Assembly: GCA_015501605.1 (NCBI GenBank)
Contig: JADNRZ010000038.1
Coordinates: forward strand, 1 to 64,000
Source: Panaeolus papilionaceus
Lineage: Eukaryota > Basidiomycota > Agaricomycetes > Agaricales
Length of the DNA: 64,000 nt
Reading direction: 5' to 3'
Position numbers and translations under genes: made by a program. Under the pieces are notes generated by a model, which saw only the letters and a list, made by a program, of their open reading frames with translations, was not told the origin of the DNA and did no database searches. Within the stretch, counting starts at the first letter, position 1. Every line of letters begins with the position of its first letter. Positions 11,434 through 25,445 of this stretch are shown in pieces.

Positions 11434-12702
11434 TATGCTAATCACGCGGGGTTTAAGAATTCGTTGATAAAGATGTAGATAATATCAAGGTGAGTGTCTG
11501 GCAGAAGCTATAATTCGAAAGGGGGAGATGCTTAACTGATAGATTTACAGTGCATTCGATCGCAGACCACGTTGTATATCTCCCCTTTTTATAGGCTTCT
11601 GTTTTCAGAACCACGTCAAAAAAACCCTCGACAGGTTAAATGATAACAAACATATCTTCTTTCCCGTCCATACATACATCCTATCATTTACATTCAAGAC
11701 TTCCAAACACCAAAACATGTCATTTATTGGGTATTCCTCGTGCATTCGGGTGGAGTACACGACTCGGATGTGTGTTTTGTCGATGGCTATAATAAATAAA
11801 GGGATTATAACCTGCGCTTGATTTAACTATCATTCCATTCAACATCATATTATTCCTTCCTTCTTTCATTTACTTGTAATAATTCACAGAATGCCCTGTA
11901 TATGGGTCATCATATGTTTCGAAGCACATTCGACGAAGGGCATTCGAACAATCCTCTTGAGACAGTGAAAGAGAGGCCGGATATAGAAGATGATACCCAT
12001 CGGACACTTCTTCAAACCGAAGATTACCGAACAAGCTCCCAAGTTTCCTTCTAAAAGCACTCAAGAAACGGCGACAATATTACTAGCCTCCTTCATGGAG
12101 CGCTGTGTATTGAACAAACCAGCCTCATGAATTCAACGGTAAATCTATAAGAGCGAGATATGTATGTAGATGCTTCAAATTCGGTTCCTTGAAAACGGAG
12201 TGAGTAATGTGCATGCACCGTAGTGTGACTTGCGATGGAATCGTGATGAGATCGTCTGATAGGTTACTAGTATTGTCATCACGGCATTTGACGTACCGAT
12301 ATAGATTGTTGCAGACACTCGGAAGGTAATGTGTCAGGGAGGGAGGTGAAGTTATCGTATGAACTGCTATTTATGAGCGTCTACTGTACAATGGCAACAA
12401 TTTGTTCTGTTCGTTCCTTCTGAGCGAAGGCGCCCCTGTCCCTACTATGTAGATATACATCAGCCAGTCGAACTCTCTTTGCTAGACGCTTTGGGTATAG
12501 TAGTAGCGCTCACAAGTGGAAACAGACCACGCCGCACTTTCTACCTAACAATATTAGGCATAGACTCAAACAAGATTCAAATGCTCACAGTTAACAGACT
12601 CAGCACCTATCTAGATTACTCATGACTCAAGATGGGGGTTACAACTCGCCGACTCTCGCAGCGCTTCATTGCAAGTGACTGGACTTAGCTCGCAACTAGA
12701 AG
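11434..12702. other. Intergenic, no well-supported gene
   Basis: About 1.3 kb. It contains the TATA-bearing upstream region of the small minus-strand gene and the upstream region of the secreted-peptide gene. A 64-codon minus frame at 11870-12064 (MSAFRRKLGSLFGNLRF) was considered and not accepted. No repeats were seen. Confidence 0.4.
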
Positions 12703-12709
12703 TATAAAA
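12703..12709 (+). promoter_or_regulatory. TATA box of the secreted-peptide gene
   Basis: TATAAAA, about 121 bases upstream of the ATG at 12830 and preceding a pyrimidine/A-rich leader. Spacing fits a transcription start near 12735. Confidence 0.6.
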
Positions 12710-12829
12710 GCCAGCTCTGAATGCATCTGAATCATAATACTCATCGAGTCAACCTCAGACTTTCGCTTCGAAGCACCGAATATACTACAGAATCACCACC
12801 GCACCTACTTTCATACAATCAATTGCACC

Positions 12830-13038
12830 ATGAAGTTCATCTCTTTCGCCGTCGCCTTCACCGTGTTCGCAGCTTCTTTCTACGTCGTTGCTGCAGGGCC
12901 TGTCATGGACGCTGCACCAGCTGCCCGTGCACTCGAAGAGGTAGGCCTAGGGCTAACAATGGAATGAATTTATGTATACTAATTCAGGTCTACTAGATGG
13001 CAAAGGCATGCAACCCCCGCGTTGAGCCCTGTTTGTGA
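12830..13038 (+). CDS. Very small secreted peptide precursor (50 residues)
   Basis: Two exons (12830-12940 and 12997-13038) separated by a 56-base GT-AG intron. The product begins MKFISFAVAFTVFAASFYVV, a clear signal peptide with a likely cut after VVAAG or near AAP. A short Ala-rich pro-segment (AAPAARALEE) follows and the peptide ends MAKACNPRVEPCL, where two cysteines seven residues apart could form a single loop. An alternative acceptor ten bases earlier would give a stop after two codons, so splicing decides the mature end. A TATA box lies 121 bases upstream. It could be a secreted signal or effector peptide, or the remains of a larger one; function is not known. Confidence 0.6.
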
Positions 13039-14525
13039 TACTGTCTTGGCCTCTACATACGACTCCCTCGTCAGGAACGATTTTACGCTTCATTCGAAAG
13101 CCCACCTATTTCTCGGATGAATGTAATACCCTTGGGCAGTGTTGTAGTCGTATGAAGAAGACTGTACTATGATGTTATTGATAATCGGACCAAATACAGT
13201 ATTGGTTATTTCGAACACGTTGTTGAAGTGCACTCTTGAGCGATGAAGCGGTCACCACCGGAGATACCTCGGGGTAATTACTTACCTTTCTGATTTGACG
13301 CGTCGCGACGCGTCATAGGCACATTTAGAACATGTGAGCCCGTATTTCACACCCAAGAGTTATAACCTCTGTCGTCCGTTCGAACCGAGCTGAAGTGAAG
13401 GTATTTTGTATTCAGGGCAGACATATTTCTCAATCGAACATAAAGTGGTGCAGCGGCTCCGGGATATATTTAAGCGATACAATCCAGATGATCGCCTCGT
13501 TATGTTTACAACTGTCAGACTGATGGTATGCTATGTACATAAGAGAAATGAAAGAGATCCAGAAATGTGATAACGAAAAATGTGTGCAGAACAAGGTATA
13601 AAATTGAGGAAGGCGTGCACTGATAAATGAAAGAGATAAGATACACGGAAATCGATGGAGAGATAGCACAAGCACGGCAGAAATAAATACAGGCGACAAT
13701 GGAGCGATGAAAGAAAAATGAAAAAGGCGAGGACGAAGAAGCACAGATGTACAGAGGCAAATTAAATTAATCCCCGATCCCATCCATACCATACCTTGCT
13801 TTGTCGTCGATGAAGAAAAGAAAAGAGTATGTCAGTCATTCGAAAGAGAAAGGAGAGATCAATAAGTTAGCTACGCTTATTGAGCTCCCCTCTCCGCCTC
13901 GAATGAAGACAAGGGAAAAAAAAACGAAAAAATCCATACAAAGTCGCTATGCGTGGTAATGAGAGGTGTGGCCTACGTGAATAACCCGGGTAGATAGGGG
14001 AGTGGTGATGGAAGTTAAAAGGCCCGCTCGCACTGCGAGTTCCTTTCGAAACTCAAGTGTGGGATTGGGGTTAGAAGAGGTTTGTAAAATTTGAAAGGTT
14101 ATATCCGACGAACGGACTGTTAAGACGCTCTGAAAGTGAATGGGAGATCAAGGCAGGCCACGAAGCAGCTCGCGAAGCGAGGTGCGTAAGTAAGACAGAC
14201 ACGAAGGTGACTGTCGAAAACAAGATGAAACAACGAAACAAGCGACGACAAAGGGGATGATGGGGCGAGGTGAGGAATCGCTAGGAATAATAAGGAATTA
14301 AATAAGGGTATAAGATAAGTGAAGAAGAAGAAATAAAACAGATGAAAGGAAATTCTAAACCCGATACAAAGACATCCACACGACGCGACACGAGGTTGAA
14401 AGGGGGATAGGAAACAAGGGAGCGGAAGAAATAAGATGAGAAGGGATAAAAGTCCATCTTTCGACAGACTTAGGTTACCCACCGACCCACTTACTCATCT
14501 ACTCCTTTGTCGAATGCTAAGCATC
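13039..14525. other. Intergenic, A/G-rich, no gene accepted
   Basis: About 1.5 kb downstream of two converging genes. The plus strand is strongly A/G-biased from about 13540 to 14450, which creates long minus-strand frames made mostly of Phe, Leu, Ser and Ile codons; these look compositional rather than coding. Part is presumably 3' UTR of the minus-strand gene that ends at 14526. Confidence 0.45.
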
Positions 14526-16788
14526 CTACTCAGCTCCGTTTCTGCCCTTGCCTTTTGAACGCGTTCCAGTCGCTTTTTTCCTCGGTTTCTTTGCAGGTGC
14601 GGCAGGTGCTGCTGCTGCTGCTACTAGCGGTGGTTGTGCATGTCGTGCCTGTAGCCGTATGGATCGACGCGGCGGGGCTTGTTCTACTAAGTGGGGGTTC
14701 GAGACGGCAGCTGATGAAGGACCAGCGACAGGAGTGGTGTCAACTGTTGCAGCAGAGGGGATGGCGTCGGCTAGCGCGGCCCGTTTTTGCCGCTTTGGAG
14801 CCCTTGCTGGACTCGGCGGCATTTCTCTCTTAGCCTTTTCGACCTTGACCTCCTCATCATCCTCCCGTGCTCTCTTCTTGCCTCTCCTCTTCTCCTCCTG
14901 AACCTTAGCCTTAGCCTCTGCCTCCGCTTCGTCTTTCCTCTTCCTCGCGTTCTCCTCTCTGGCAACGACCGTCTCCTGCAAATTGCTCCCTCGCGATGCT
15001 CTGAGGATCGCATCCTGGTCCAGGGCACCGGATCGCTGAAGGCGAACACGGGTTCTAGGGACCGTAGGCGCAGGTGGATTCGAGGCGTGGATCATCTGCT
15101 GGAGGTCACCCATACCCCCATATCTGGGGTCACTGATGAGGATAGTATCCTCGGTGAGCACCGCGTGTCGACGAAGGGACCTGTCACCAACGGGCGAGGG
15201 CTCGCGACGCAAGAGCTGGCTGGGAGCCCTTGCGTTGAACGACTCGTTGATGTCGTTGATCCGCGTGATTTGTGCTGCGAATCGGGATGGTGATGGTGCG
15301 GGAGCTTTTGGACTGTGTGCGGCTGAACGAGGGACGCGAAGTCTGGAAGCGCGGACGGATGTGGATGGGTAGGGTTGGACGCTCTCCCTGCGCTGAGAGG
15401 GTGACTTGAGTGGGCTTTTGCGACGGGATGGAGTGCGCGGAACGTTGGATGGGCCAGCTATTGACGGGGTTGATAAGTTTAAATGATGGATAATAGTTGG
15501 ACTAATGGACATACCTTGAGGACTGGGCTCAGGCGTATAACGACGGGTTACGGTGCTGGGTGCTGCTGGACCTGGGGCTGGGACTGGAGCATGCCCCTCG
15601 CTCGCCTCCTCATACTCAATCTCGACGCCCACGATCCTATTTGCAGTGATCCCGACTGCACCCTCTATCATCTCCCCTTCCAAGATCGCCGCGACCGTGA
15701 GCTTTCCTTCAAGAACGTCGTTGGTGATGTTTGAAGCCACATCTGCTGCTGGCACCACGAGGTACTCGTCCTGCCAATCCCTAATGACCGAGACACCGTG
15801 GTTGAGATGGGAGATGGCGATAGGCTTGGGTGCGGGTACCTTGGTCGCGAGGAAGTGGACAAGGAGAGCAGCGGCGGGGTTGGGGTACTCGTGGAGACGA
15901 GACCATGCCGTTTCCGAGATGACTGGCTGGAAGGATGTGTTGATGAACCTAATGGGACCTGGTTGATGGGGAACGCGCCTGGGTGCTGTGGTAGTGGACT
16001 GGGAGGCTGTCGGAACTGCAACGTGGACCTTGGATGGGGCTGATACCGGGGACGCCTGCACACCCAAAACATGCGCTGCCTGAGTTTTCTGAGTACCAGT
16101 TGCCTCAGCAATGTGTGTTGTAATGTTTGCTTCATCTCTTCGGTATGATGCCATCTCCCGGGGGAAAGCGTCCTGAGGCCTATGATGTTTGGATCAGCGA
16201 CTAACTTTCACTTCATTGCAGAACTCTAAACTCACAAATTATTGGTGAAATCTCCGAGATCGCGGCTACAACAATCATCACAAAACGACGCGTCAGAACA
16301 CCAAACTTTCAACATGAAGGAGAGAGCAACACTCACAAATAGGTCCTAAGAGTCGCGTCGCGTGTGCTTTGAGGAAGCATAGCCAAGTTTTCGATGAAAT
16401 GGGTGACAGCAGGGGTGATCACTCGGTCTGCGGAGGCAGTCGCATCTGCGTTGGCATAGGTGTTGGCATTGGCGATGTGTTCGAGACCGAAAGGCTGAAG
16501 GAGGGAGGCGATATGAACATCGTTGTCGCTGTCGTTGTCGTTGCCGGTGTTTTCCTGGGTATTGTCCGTGCTGCCTACGACGACGAGATTTCCATTTGAG
16601 TCTGTGTAGCCGTTGATGGGTATATTGCCGTTGGTGTTCAATCCTGAAGAGGCCAGCTCTTCGATTCCTTCTTGGATCTCTTGTGCAAGGGCTCGAAGGG
16701 CGCCGGTTAGATCTGTGAGGGTGCTGAATAGGGCTCGGAGATGGCGAGCTGCGGGCACAAGCCCTGGGTTGGGAGGGGGTGATGACAT
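14526..16788 (-). CDS. Uncharacterised 711-residue protein with basic, nuclear-type tail
   Basis: Three exons (16788-16337, a 30-nt exon 16265-16236, and 16179-14526) join in frame. The N terminus has a helical segment (GLVPAARHLRALFSTLTDLT, then LAQEIQEGIEELASSG) and an Asn/Asp-rich linker. A more ordered region lies around residues 210-340 (IRFINTSFQPVISETAWSRL). The C-terminal 200 residues contain a long charged helix rich in Glu, Lys and Arg, several KKRAR and KRQKR clusters that look like nuclear localisation signals, and a final Lys/Gly-rich stretch. I do not recognise a family; a chromatin or kinetochore role is conceivable but unsupported. The gene is clearly real from the splice-frame agreement and composition. 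Confidence 0.75.
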
Positions 16789-18780
16789 TTGCTTTGTGGT
16801 GTTGTCGTTGGATGAAGCTCAGCTGGTTGGTTAGATGGGTGGGTGATGGTACCTAAATGAAAACGCTAGATATATGGGAAGTCCAAAAGCCCAAAGAGAG
16901 CGAAGTTATATACACCCCTGGACAATGCGGCGGCGCCTGTTTTTTTCTCTTTCTCCCTTTCTCTTTTCTTCTTTTCTTTATCTCTTTCATCCCACAACAA
17001 TTAACAATCAAATCTCAAAACGCTTATTGCAAGTAAAAATTGCCATTTTTGGCAATGCAATGCGTCGAGGCATAAAGGGCGATGCAGGTGCAAATAGTGT
17101 AGCGTGTCCTTGGCCGTGTGGTCCATGCATGCAGAGGTAGCGCATTGTTGTGTGCCTGTTGGGTTGCGATGGGGCATGGACCTGGAGTTGTCCTTCCTTA
17201 TTATTATGTTGTTTCGTGGTGTGGTCTCAGCACATTTAAATCTACATAATTTCATTTTTATTTCCCAATCTTGGGCACTACTAAAGTTTTCGGGCGACGA
17301 AGGGACGAGGAGGTGAGCGTCTGCGTTGTTGCATTGTTGTGCGATGACATCACACCGCCAGGGCCACGTGTTGTCTCAAAAAGGAAACTAATTTAGAGCC
17401 CCTATTTCACAACGACCAACAACGCGCCGTGTGGCTTGAGTGGCTCTTCATGATCTTGCAGACAAGCATACATAGAGAGAGACGTGTGGATTTAAGGTAT
17501 GATTCGTTTAATAGTAAATTAACCTGTGAGAAAATGCTCGTTATGATTCTTGGCGAATCTAACGGTCAGGTGCACTGGTAGAGAAGTCAGAACGTCAGTG
17601 AGCCTCAACGCCAGCCAAAGTAAGAAAAATCTATGATTTAATGTGCTTTCATAGAATCATTTTAGATAAATGTCAGTAATGTTCTTTATTCTCGATGTGC
17701 AAGAGAGTAGTTGAAGGCATGGACAGATTACAGGCTCATTACGGTAGCCTTTGGCCCTTTGCATTGACTCACTACTCAGAGGTACTGAATTTAAAGTAGT
17801 ATTTTTCCGCCAACCAGTGGAACCGTCACGCAGCAAAAACAGCCCGAAGTCAATGACCGCTGTTATATTGTATAAAACCGCACAAAACGACCGCAGTTCA
17901 CTTTCCTATCCAATTTAATAGTGTTGTGCGGTATCACATTGGTGCAATGTCAACCCACCAGAAGTCCACCTTTGCAATTCAAAATTTATCCGACCTATGC
18001 ACAGATGCCCAACGGGCATTCTCCCAGTTTACACCCCTGTGAGCGCTCATAGATAAAATATAAAATAATAACGTAAACCATTGGCACACTCTTAAGCGGT
18101 GATTGAATTGGAAGGAGATACCCCTTGAAGCACGCATTGCATTATCGGTCTGAAGCCATGACGAGTTTGGATTCATACAAAAGGAAAAACCATACTAGCA
18201 CTCAGGCTTTAATGCTATTCCCCAGTATTGTGAAGCCGCAAAATTCGGTGCACAAAAAGCTTGGACGATCAAAGCAAGCGTCTGTTTTATGGACTGTGCT
18301 TTCCCTTGAGGTTGAGCCCTGATAGCCGCATTTCACTATCGGAACATGAACGTGCGACGCTGGGATCCACCGTATTAAAATTGCATCATTGGTGGGATAC
18401 CCATCTGTCAAGAAGTTGTATTGAAACCCACCGATATGGCTACTTCTTTCTAGATCTGTAGCTTAATTTATACCTTTCATGTGCTTCGTTTCTTGATACA
18501 TCTAAAAGCTGTCCAATTCAATCGCACGTCCACCGAAAGATACTCATTGGCGGCCAGATTAGTCCCGCAGACGAACCGAATAGGTTTCGCAGTTTCTGGT
18601 CATCTGGTGCACTCTAGGGTGCGATCAGCTGCGAAGAGAGCTCTATGATCAGATTTTGGGCAGTTATTTTATCGAAAATAGTTGTTCTAAAGGACAAGAG
18701 AAAATTGCGTGATCGAGGGATTTTATTATGCCCCCTGAGCACGCAATATCTCTGACGGATATGATCTCCATCTCTTAGCT
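16789..18780. other. Intergenic, about 2 kb, no gene seen
   Basis: Divergent promoter space between the basic-tail protein gene and the sulfhydrylase gene. A CACGTG core at about 17364 and TGACATCA at about 17344 are candidate bZIP/bHLH sites, but both are more than 1.5 kb from the sulfhydrylase start. A pyrimidine tract lies at 16940-16990. No repeats or RNA genes were recognised. Confidence 0.4.
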
Positions 18781-18784
18781 GGGG

Positions 18785-18790
18785 TATAAA
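18785..18790 (+). promoter_or_regulatory. TATA box of the sulfhydrylase gene
   Basis: TATAAA, about 93 bases upstream of the ATG at 18878, followed by a C/T-rich leader. Confidence 0.55.
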
Positions 18791-18877
18791 TGGGACGATT
18801 CTTGATTCCCAGCATTCCTCATCTCCATCACCCCCATCTCTTCTGTATTTCAGCCCCCTTTGCATTAACGACCAACG

Positions 18878-20797
<1,920 letters not shown>

Positions 20798-21268
20798 TCG
20801 AATTTCAGATGGACCTGGGGATGGACAGTCGTCGATGTAAAATTATCAAAATATGCGATATGTAAAGGCTGTATATATGTAACATTATATGTGCTTCGGT
20901 GCCTCGTTGTAAAATAAAAATACATATCCGTGTTCGAGACTCGACTTTAACACCGCATCCCCACCAACTTATTAATATAGCTCGAGCGCTGTAGCGTAAA
21001 TCCCCGCTGAAGGCCGTCATATTCATGATATGTCTTACGCTTTCGGCCTCCTATTTCATCCCCGATGGACAATATCTGTGAACTCCAATGGTGCATGACC
21101 TTGTTAATAATGAGACTCGCCTATGGGAATTCCGATTGCACGGAGTGATGGACACGAAGCGTCTTTCCACCAATCAGAACCAAATGACTAGACACACGGT
21201 TCCTTCTTCCTATTTAAAGAGCCTAGTCTGTCCTCGGTGCCTCTACAACATCTATCATTGAGCCCGTC
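20798..21268. other. Intergenic between sulfhydrylase and F-box gene
   Basis: About 470 bases; 3' UTR of the sulfhydrylase gene and promoter of the F-box gene. A weak TATA-like TATTTAAA lies at about 21211, some 58 bases before the ATG. Nothing else seen. Confidence 0.4.
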
Positions 21269-22658
21269 ATGTCCAAGCCCATGGCTCCATCTTGCTTTCC
21301 CAATATCCCATTCGACGTGTTGGATCTCATCTTGGACTTTGTATCGTCCGTTCTCCTCAACGCAGATGTTTTCGAGGACGTGGATCGAAAAACGGTCTCT
21401 GCTTTGGCTGCGTGGAGATCGACCTGCCGATACTTCAATGTGATGGTTCGTCCCAGGTTATGGCGAGTCATTGCGATGGATGACAAGGACAACCGTGTTC
21501 ATCGGTTCAAGGAATTACGTGAACTGCTGGACACAAGCCCTGAGATTGGCGGTTTTGTGCAATCCTTCGCGTACAGAACGACCCCAGCTAGTGCTGCGGC
21601 AAGAGATAGTGAGTTTTGCCTGCCTTTGCTACGTTAAACGGTGTACTTATGGGATTAAAAGACCCACAGCTCGTAGCGATTCTTCCTCAATTCACAAAAT
21701 TGAAAGACTTCCAGTTCGAGTGCAACGCGGGTGTGTTTCGATGGACTGATCTTCACCGGGATATCAGGCTGGCGTTTTCGAGGTTGTGCCTACTCCCCAC
21801 CCTTGCAGTGATCGAGCTCAGAGGCGTCAAGGACGTCCCTCCAAGCCTCATCACCTCCTGCCAAAGTCTTGAAAGACTCATGATGCGCGACGTCTTTTTT
21901 GATGCTTCGATCGGTTTCCTGAAGTCGGTTATTGGAGACGAAATGCCCCCGCAGATCAAGAAATTGGAACTATGGCCACGCGTAACATCGTCTGAAATAC
22001 TCGCGTTGAATGCGTTTCATATGTTCTCGAAGATACAGAGTCTCGCATTGTCGGTGTTTGACCAGGAAGACCTCCAGACGGCGCTCGCAGTCATGGATTC
22101 CGCCAAACAGACTGTGCGACATCTAAAAATAGGCGGCACTTACCTCCTCGACAAGAGTGATGTCGAAGGTGCGTTTTTCCCTTACATGTTTTTCCAAGCG
22201 CCGTCTGATCTCATCGAATCTTACTTTGGATAGCTTGGAAGTGCCAACTGGACCTTGAACAGCTTGTGAGCCTGGAGCACATTAGGACGTATTATGTGAT
22301 GGACACGGATGCCTACGCAGCCAAGTGCTTCCCGAGAAGCTTGATTGTCCTCCTCGATCGCTCTCAGCCATCTCTAACAGTCAAGTCACTTCACATATAC
22401 CTCAAGATTTATGTTCTTGGTTCGGAGCTTATGCTGCATCTTAAGGATGGATGGGAGGGTCTGGACGATGTTGTGACGACGAAGTACCCAAATTTGCAGA
22501 TACTGCGATTGGAGTTTATCAGTCTGTTTGCTTCAGCTCCAAAAGAAGATGAGCTACTGGTGAGGAAGCACATACGTAGCGTTTTGCCCAAGACAGTTGC
22601 ATCTGGAGCGATCAAGGTACAAGTAATCACAGATACTGGTATGGTTTGGGATCTGTAA
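21269..22658 (+). CDS. F-box protein with degenerate leucine-rich region
   Basis: Three exons (21269-21608, 21662-22168, 22234-22658) give 423 residues. An F-box-like N terminus, CFPNIPFDVLDLILDFV followed by AAWRSTCRYFNVMVRPRLW, would bind Skp1 of an SCF ubiquitin ligase. The rest is made of LRR-like strands and helices (LPTLAVIELRGVKDVP, SLERLMMRDVFF, QIKKLELWPR, NLQILRLEF), the usual substrate-side region of Agaricomycete F-box proteins. A second start codon 33 bases upstream lies in another frame. All joins are in frame, so the gene looks intact, unlike the decayed relative downstream. The substrate is unknown; such genes are numerous and fast-evolving in these fungi. Confidence 0.8.
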
Positions 22659-22949
22659 TTCTAGATCTCTTGCCTTGCAAAGGCAATTGAAGAGATTTTC
22701 AGGACTGAATGTGTTTCAGCCTTCCTAGTAGATTCGTGTAGATTATCTGCCTCGATTAGAGGTTCTGTATCAGCAAGACCTTTGAACACGAGCCACCCGC
22801 GCCCTGACCCAGCCAGATGTCGGCATCTGGAAAATGATTATCCGGTGTATTGTTCACTTACCTCATGATACTTTTGCGGAATTGAACTAGACGTTGGGGT
22901 TTTATACTAGGGAATATAAACCAAAATGTCTTCCCGTAAGGGCGCCCAA

Positions 22950-23960
22950 GCTTCTTTGGACAACATCAACATGTCGTTCCTCAAGCGCAGTCTATGTACC
23001 CTTTCTATGTCTGCTCCCTCAAAAGACATCAAAAGAATTCTCACCCCGGAAATATAGTTTGAGGGCGGCTAACTCAGGAGAATACTTGAACGAATTCGAG
23101 ACATCCCCTTTGTCGGCGAGGGCTTTCATTACTTCTTCGACCCCAAGGTCTGGGTGGATGGGCACCTTTAAGGATTTCAAGGATGTTGCAAGTTCCAAAA
23201 TCTCAATTATGAGTAAAGTATCGTCCCTCGGTGTAGGTTGGTGAGCATCCAATTAAAGCTCCCTGAGCGGTAACGGACCGTCCTTGGGCCTTCGGCACCT
23301 AAAAGCATCTTATACAGGTACTCCAGCTCCAAGGAACCTACGGCCACCAGTTTCTCAAGGGCTGGAACGCGAGGGTAACGCCAGATATCGAGTTAGTCGT
23401 CGCTATGATAAACCTCAAGCTGAAACTGCCGGAGCCTTGGTAGGGTAATGATGGTCATGGCCGATGAACGAGAGCGGGTATTCAAACACGGGCGTTTAAG
23501 TGAAACGGGTCCATGGGGATGAAATTGAAAGGGAACGAATCTGCTGATATGGGGGAGGAATCCAATGAACGATATTACCAGAGCTCAGATCCACGAAGTG
23601 GAGGTTGGGGGCGAAGATGAATGCATCACATTGGCTGATTGCGGAGAACTGCAATTGTAACCCGTGTAACTGAGGGAGACGTCCTTGGAGTCTGGCTAAA
23701 AGATCGGTTCGGAAAGAAGGAAGATCAAATTTCGCATGTCCCCAACGATGACTGTGTTCTAGCAATAGATCCAATGATGGGTGAGGACCTGAAAGTGAAC
23801 CAGCAACAATTATATCGATGTCCGGTGCCATACGGCTTCTGTCTAGAAACAGCTTCAGAAGTTTAATGAGGGGCTGTGCTGTGATACAAGCACCGTCATC
23901 GGAGAGAGTAAGTGCTGGCAATGACCTCCATAGAACAGAGGTGTTTATAGCGATTTCTCA
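22950..23960 (-). pseudogene. Decayed F-box/LRR gene (5' part missing)
   Basis: Minus-strand remnants in different frames. 23921-23496 reads LWRSLPALTLSDDGACITA and LIKLLKLFLDRSRMAPDIDI, then LHGLQLQFSAISQCDAFIFA, typical of the middle of Agaricomycete F-box proteins after the F-box. Between 23490 and 23260 short LRR-like shards continue (a segment translating to PALEKLVAV). 23252-23019 reads IIEILELATSLKSLKVPIHP and ALADKGDVSNSF. No upstream exon with the F-box itself was found, and stops separate the blocks. It is best seen as a truncated, frame-broken copy of the same broad family as the intact gene just upstream, in opposite orientation. Confidence 0.55.
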
Positions 23961-25390
23961 CCCCAAAAAGTGACATTCTTGAGTCAGAACGAGAGAAAAC
24001 GAACAAGAAAATATTGGGTGGATCGCCCATACGTGCCCGTGATCCCACTGAGGAAGATTTTTTGTAGCAATTCAACGGGAAGACCGTAGGTTGCTGACTT
24101 GGAGTATAGTTTACTGGTCATATTAAGTCTTGAACCTTGCGTGGTGGATCTTTGGGTGTAACTGTGTTACATGTCGAGTGTAGGTTGGATGAACAATACC
24201 AGACGGTCCAAGTTTGAGTAGACCTAGATATTAACAATGACCCAGAAGCATAAGCGGTAAATGTTGGCCCAGCAGTGCCAACCATGTGCACACTGCATTA
24301 ACAGCATACACACATATTAACAGAACAAAGAATTGCAATAAGATGGTCCTGTGTGACCTGCTTCAGCCAATGACTGAGTGCAACATGGTCAAATGAAACC
24401 ATTGACCAAACGAAAATATTTCGACGTACCACACATGCCATGCAATACATTGATGACCGATGCTAGTGCGCTCCGTCGCGTTGTTGATGGTGTCTCGAGC
24501 AGCGAGCATCACTGAATGTTATGAATTTTTTGGGGATTGTTTCTATCTCTCCCTAGAGAAAATATCGTCAAAAAACAGCAAGGTTTAACCATGAAATTAT
24601 AGGATGAAGCCGATGAATACCATGATGATCAATGAACACGAGTAAACGCAAAGGGCTTGTTCGATGACTGCAACTTTCAAGCAGATTCCCACCATTGGTT
24701 GTTTGTTCGTGATAGCAGTTCGCGCCTTTTCACTATGCCCCTCCATCATCTACTTTAACCCTACAGGCAGCTAGCTTTACGACAAGCACTCGAAGTTATT
24801 AGGCCCAAAAATTAGCCCACGGATTGTACTGGGACCTAATAGAAATTTGCGGTTCTTCGGACAAATCCTTTCTCCAGATGTGAAAGCAGAACCATGCCTC
24901 ACCAGTGAGCGCTTGATGCGTATGATCCTCCGAGAATCTGTCGAGCCATTTCTATGCTTCGAAGGCGTAATTGTATCCGGCACACGAACTGGGTGCAATT
25001 AACAACATCTGGCAGGGTGCTATTAGGGTTGAACAGGTCATGCGTTGTCATTCAGTGAAGTGGTGCCCTACCATCGTTTGGTGTCTATTTTTACCGCAAC
25101 GGACGACGACATACTTTGCGGGAGCAGTTAGACCATTGTTCCGGCTATTGTAGTACCCGTAACTCATCTTGTTCATACAGCTTTTTGGAAGGCGCCTTGT
25201 CATTCAATTATCCATGTTGCACACGTCTAATTCGCTTTCTGCGTGCTGGCAAATCTTCCATACTGTGCCTGCTGATACGTCTGGTCCATCCCCAAAGTGT
25301 CGCAATCTGAGTGGAAGCAATACATCCCTTGATTCCTGATGATTTTGCAAAGAATGGCTCCAACGGAGAATATGATCGACAACAGAACTG
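23961..25390. other. Intergenic, no gene seen
   Basis: About 1.4 kb of A/T-leaning sequence with only short random frames. It includes the upstream region of the cutinase-type gene. No repeat or mobile-element ends were recognised. Confidence 0.4.
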
Positions 25391-25395
25391 GGGCG

Positions 25396-25402
25396 TATAA
25401 AA
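25396..25402 (+). promoter_or_regulatory. TATA box of the cutinase-type gene
   Basis: TATAAAA, 50 bases upstream of the ATG at 25446. The short leader is typical of highly expressed secreted-protein genes in fungi. Confidence 0.6.
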
Positions 25403-25445
25403 GCCCTCATTGTTCATTTCTACGATATCAACAACTCGAAAGACA

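Noticed and set aside
11870..12064. 64-codon minus-strand frame starting MSAFRRKLGSLFGN
   Set aside because: No promoter, splice or family support; length is within chance expectation.
13430..14482. Long minus-strand frames rich in Phe, Leu, Ser
   Set aside because: They arise from an A/G-biased plus strand; no domain-like pattern and no start context.
14548..15293. Plus-strand frames opposite the basic-tail protein gene
   Set aside because: Antisense shadows of a GC-rich coding exon; the minus-strand gene explains the region through in-frame splicing.
17344..17369. TGACATCA and CACGTG as Met4/Cbf1-type sites for the sulfhydrylase gene
   Set aside because: They are more than 1.5 kb upstream and short enough to occur by chance; no cluster near the TATA box.
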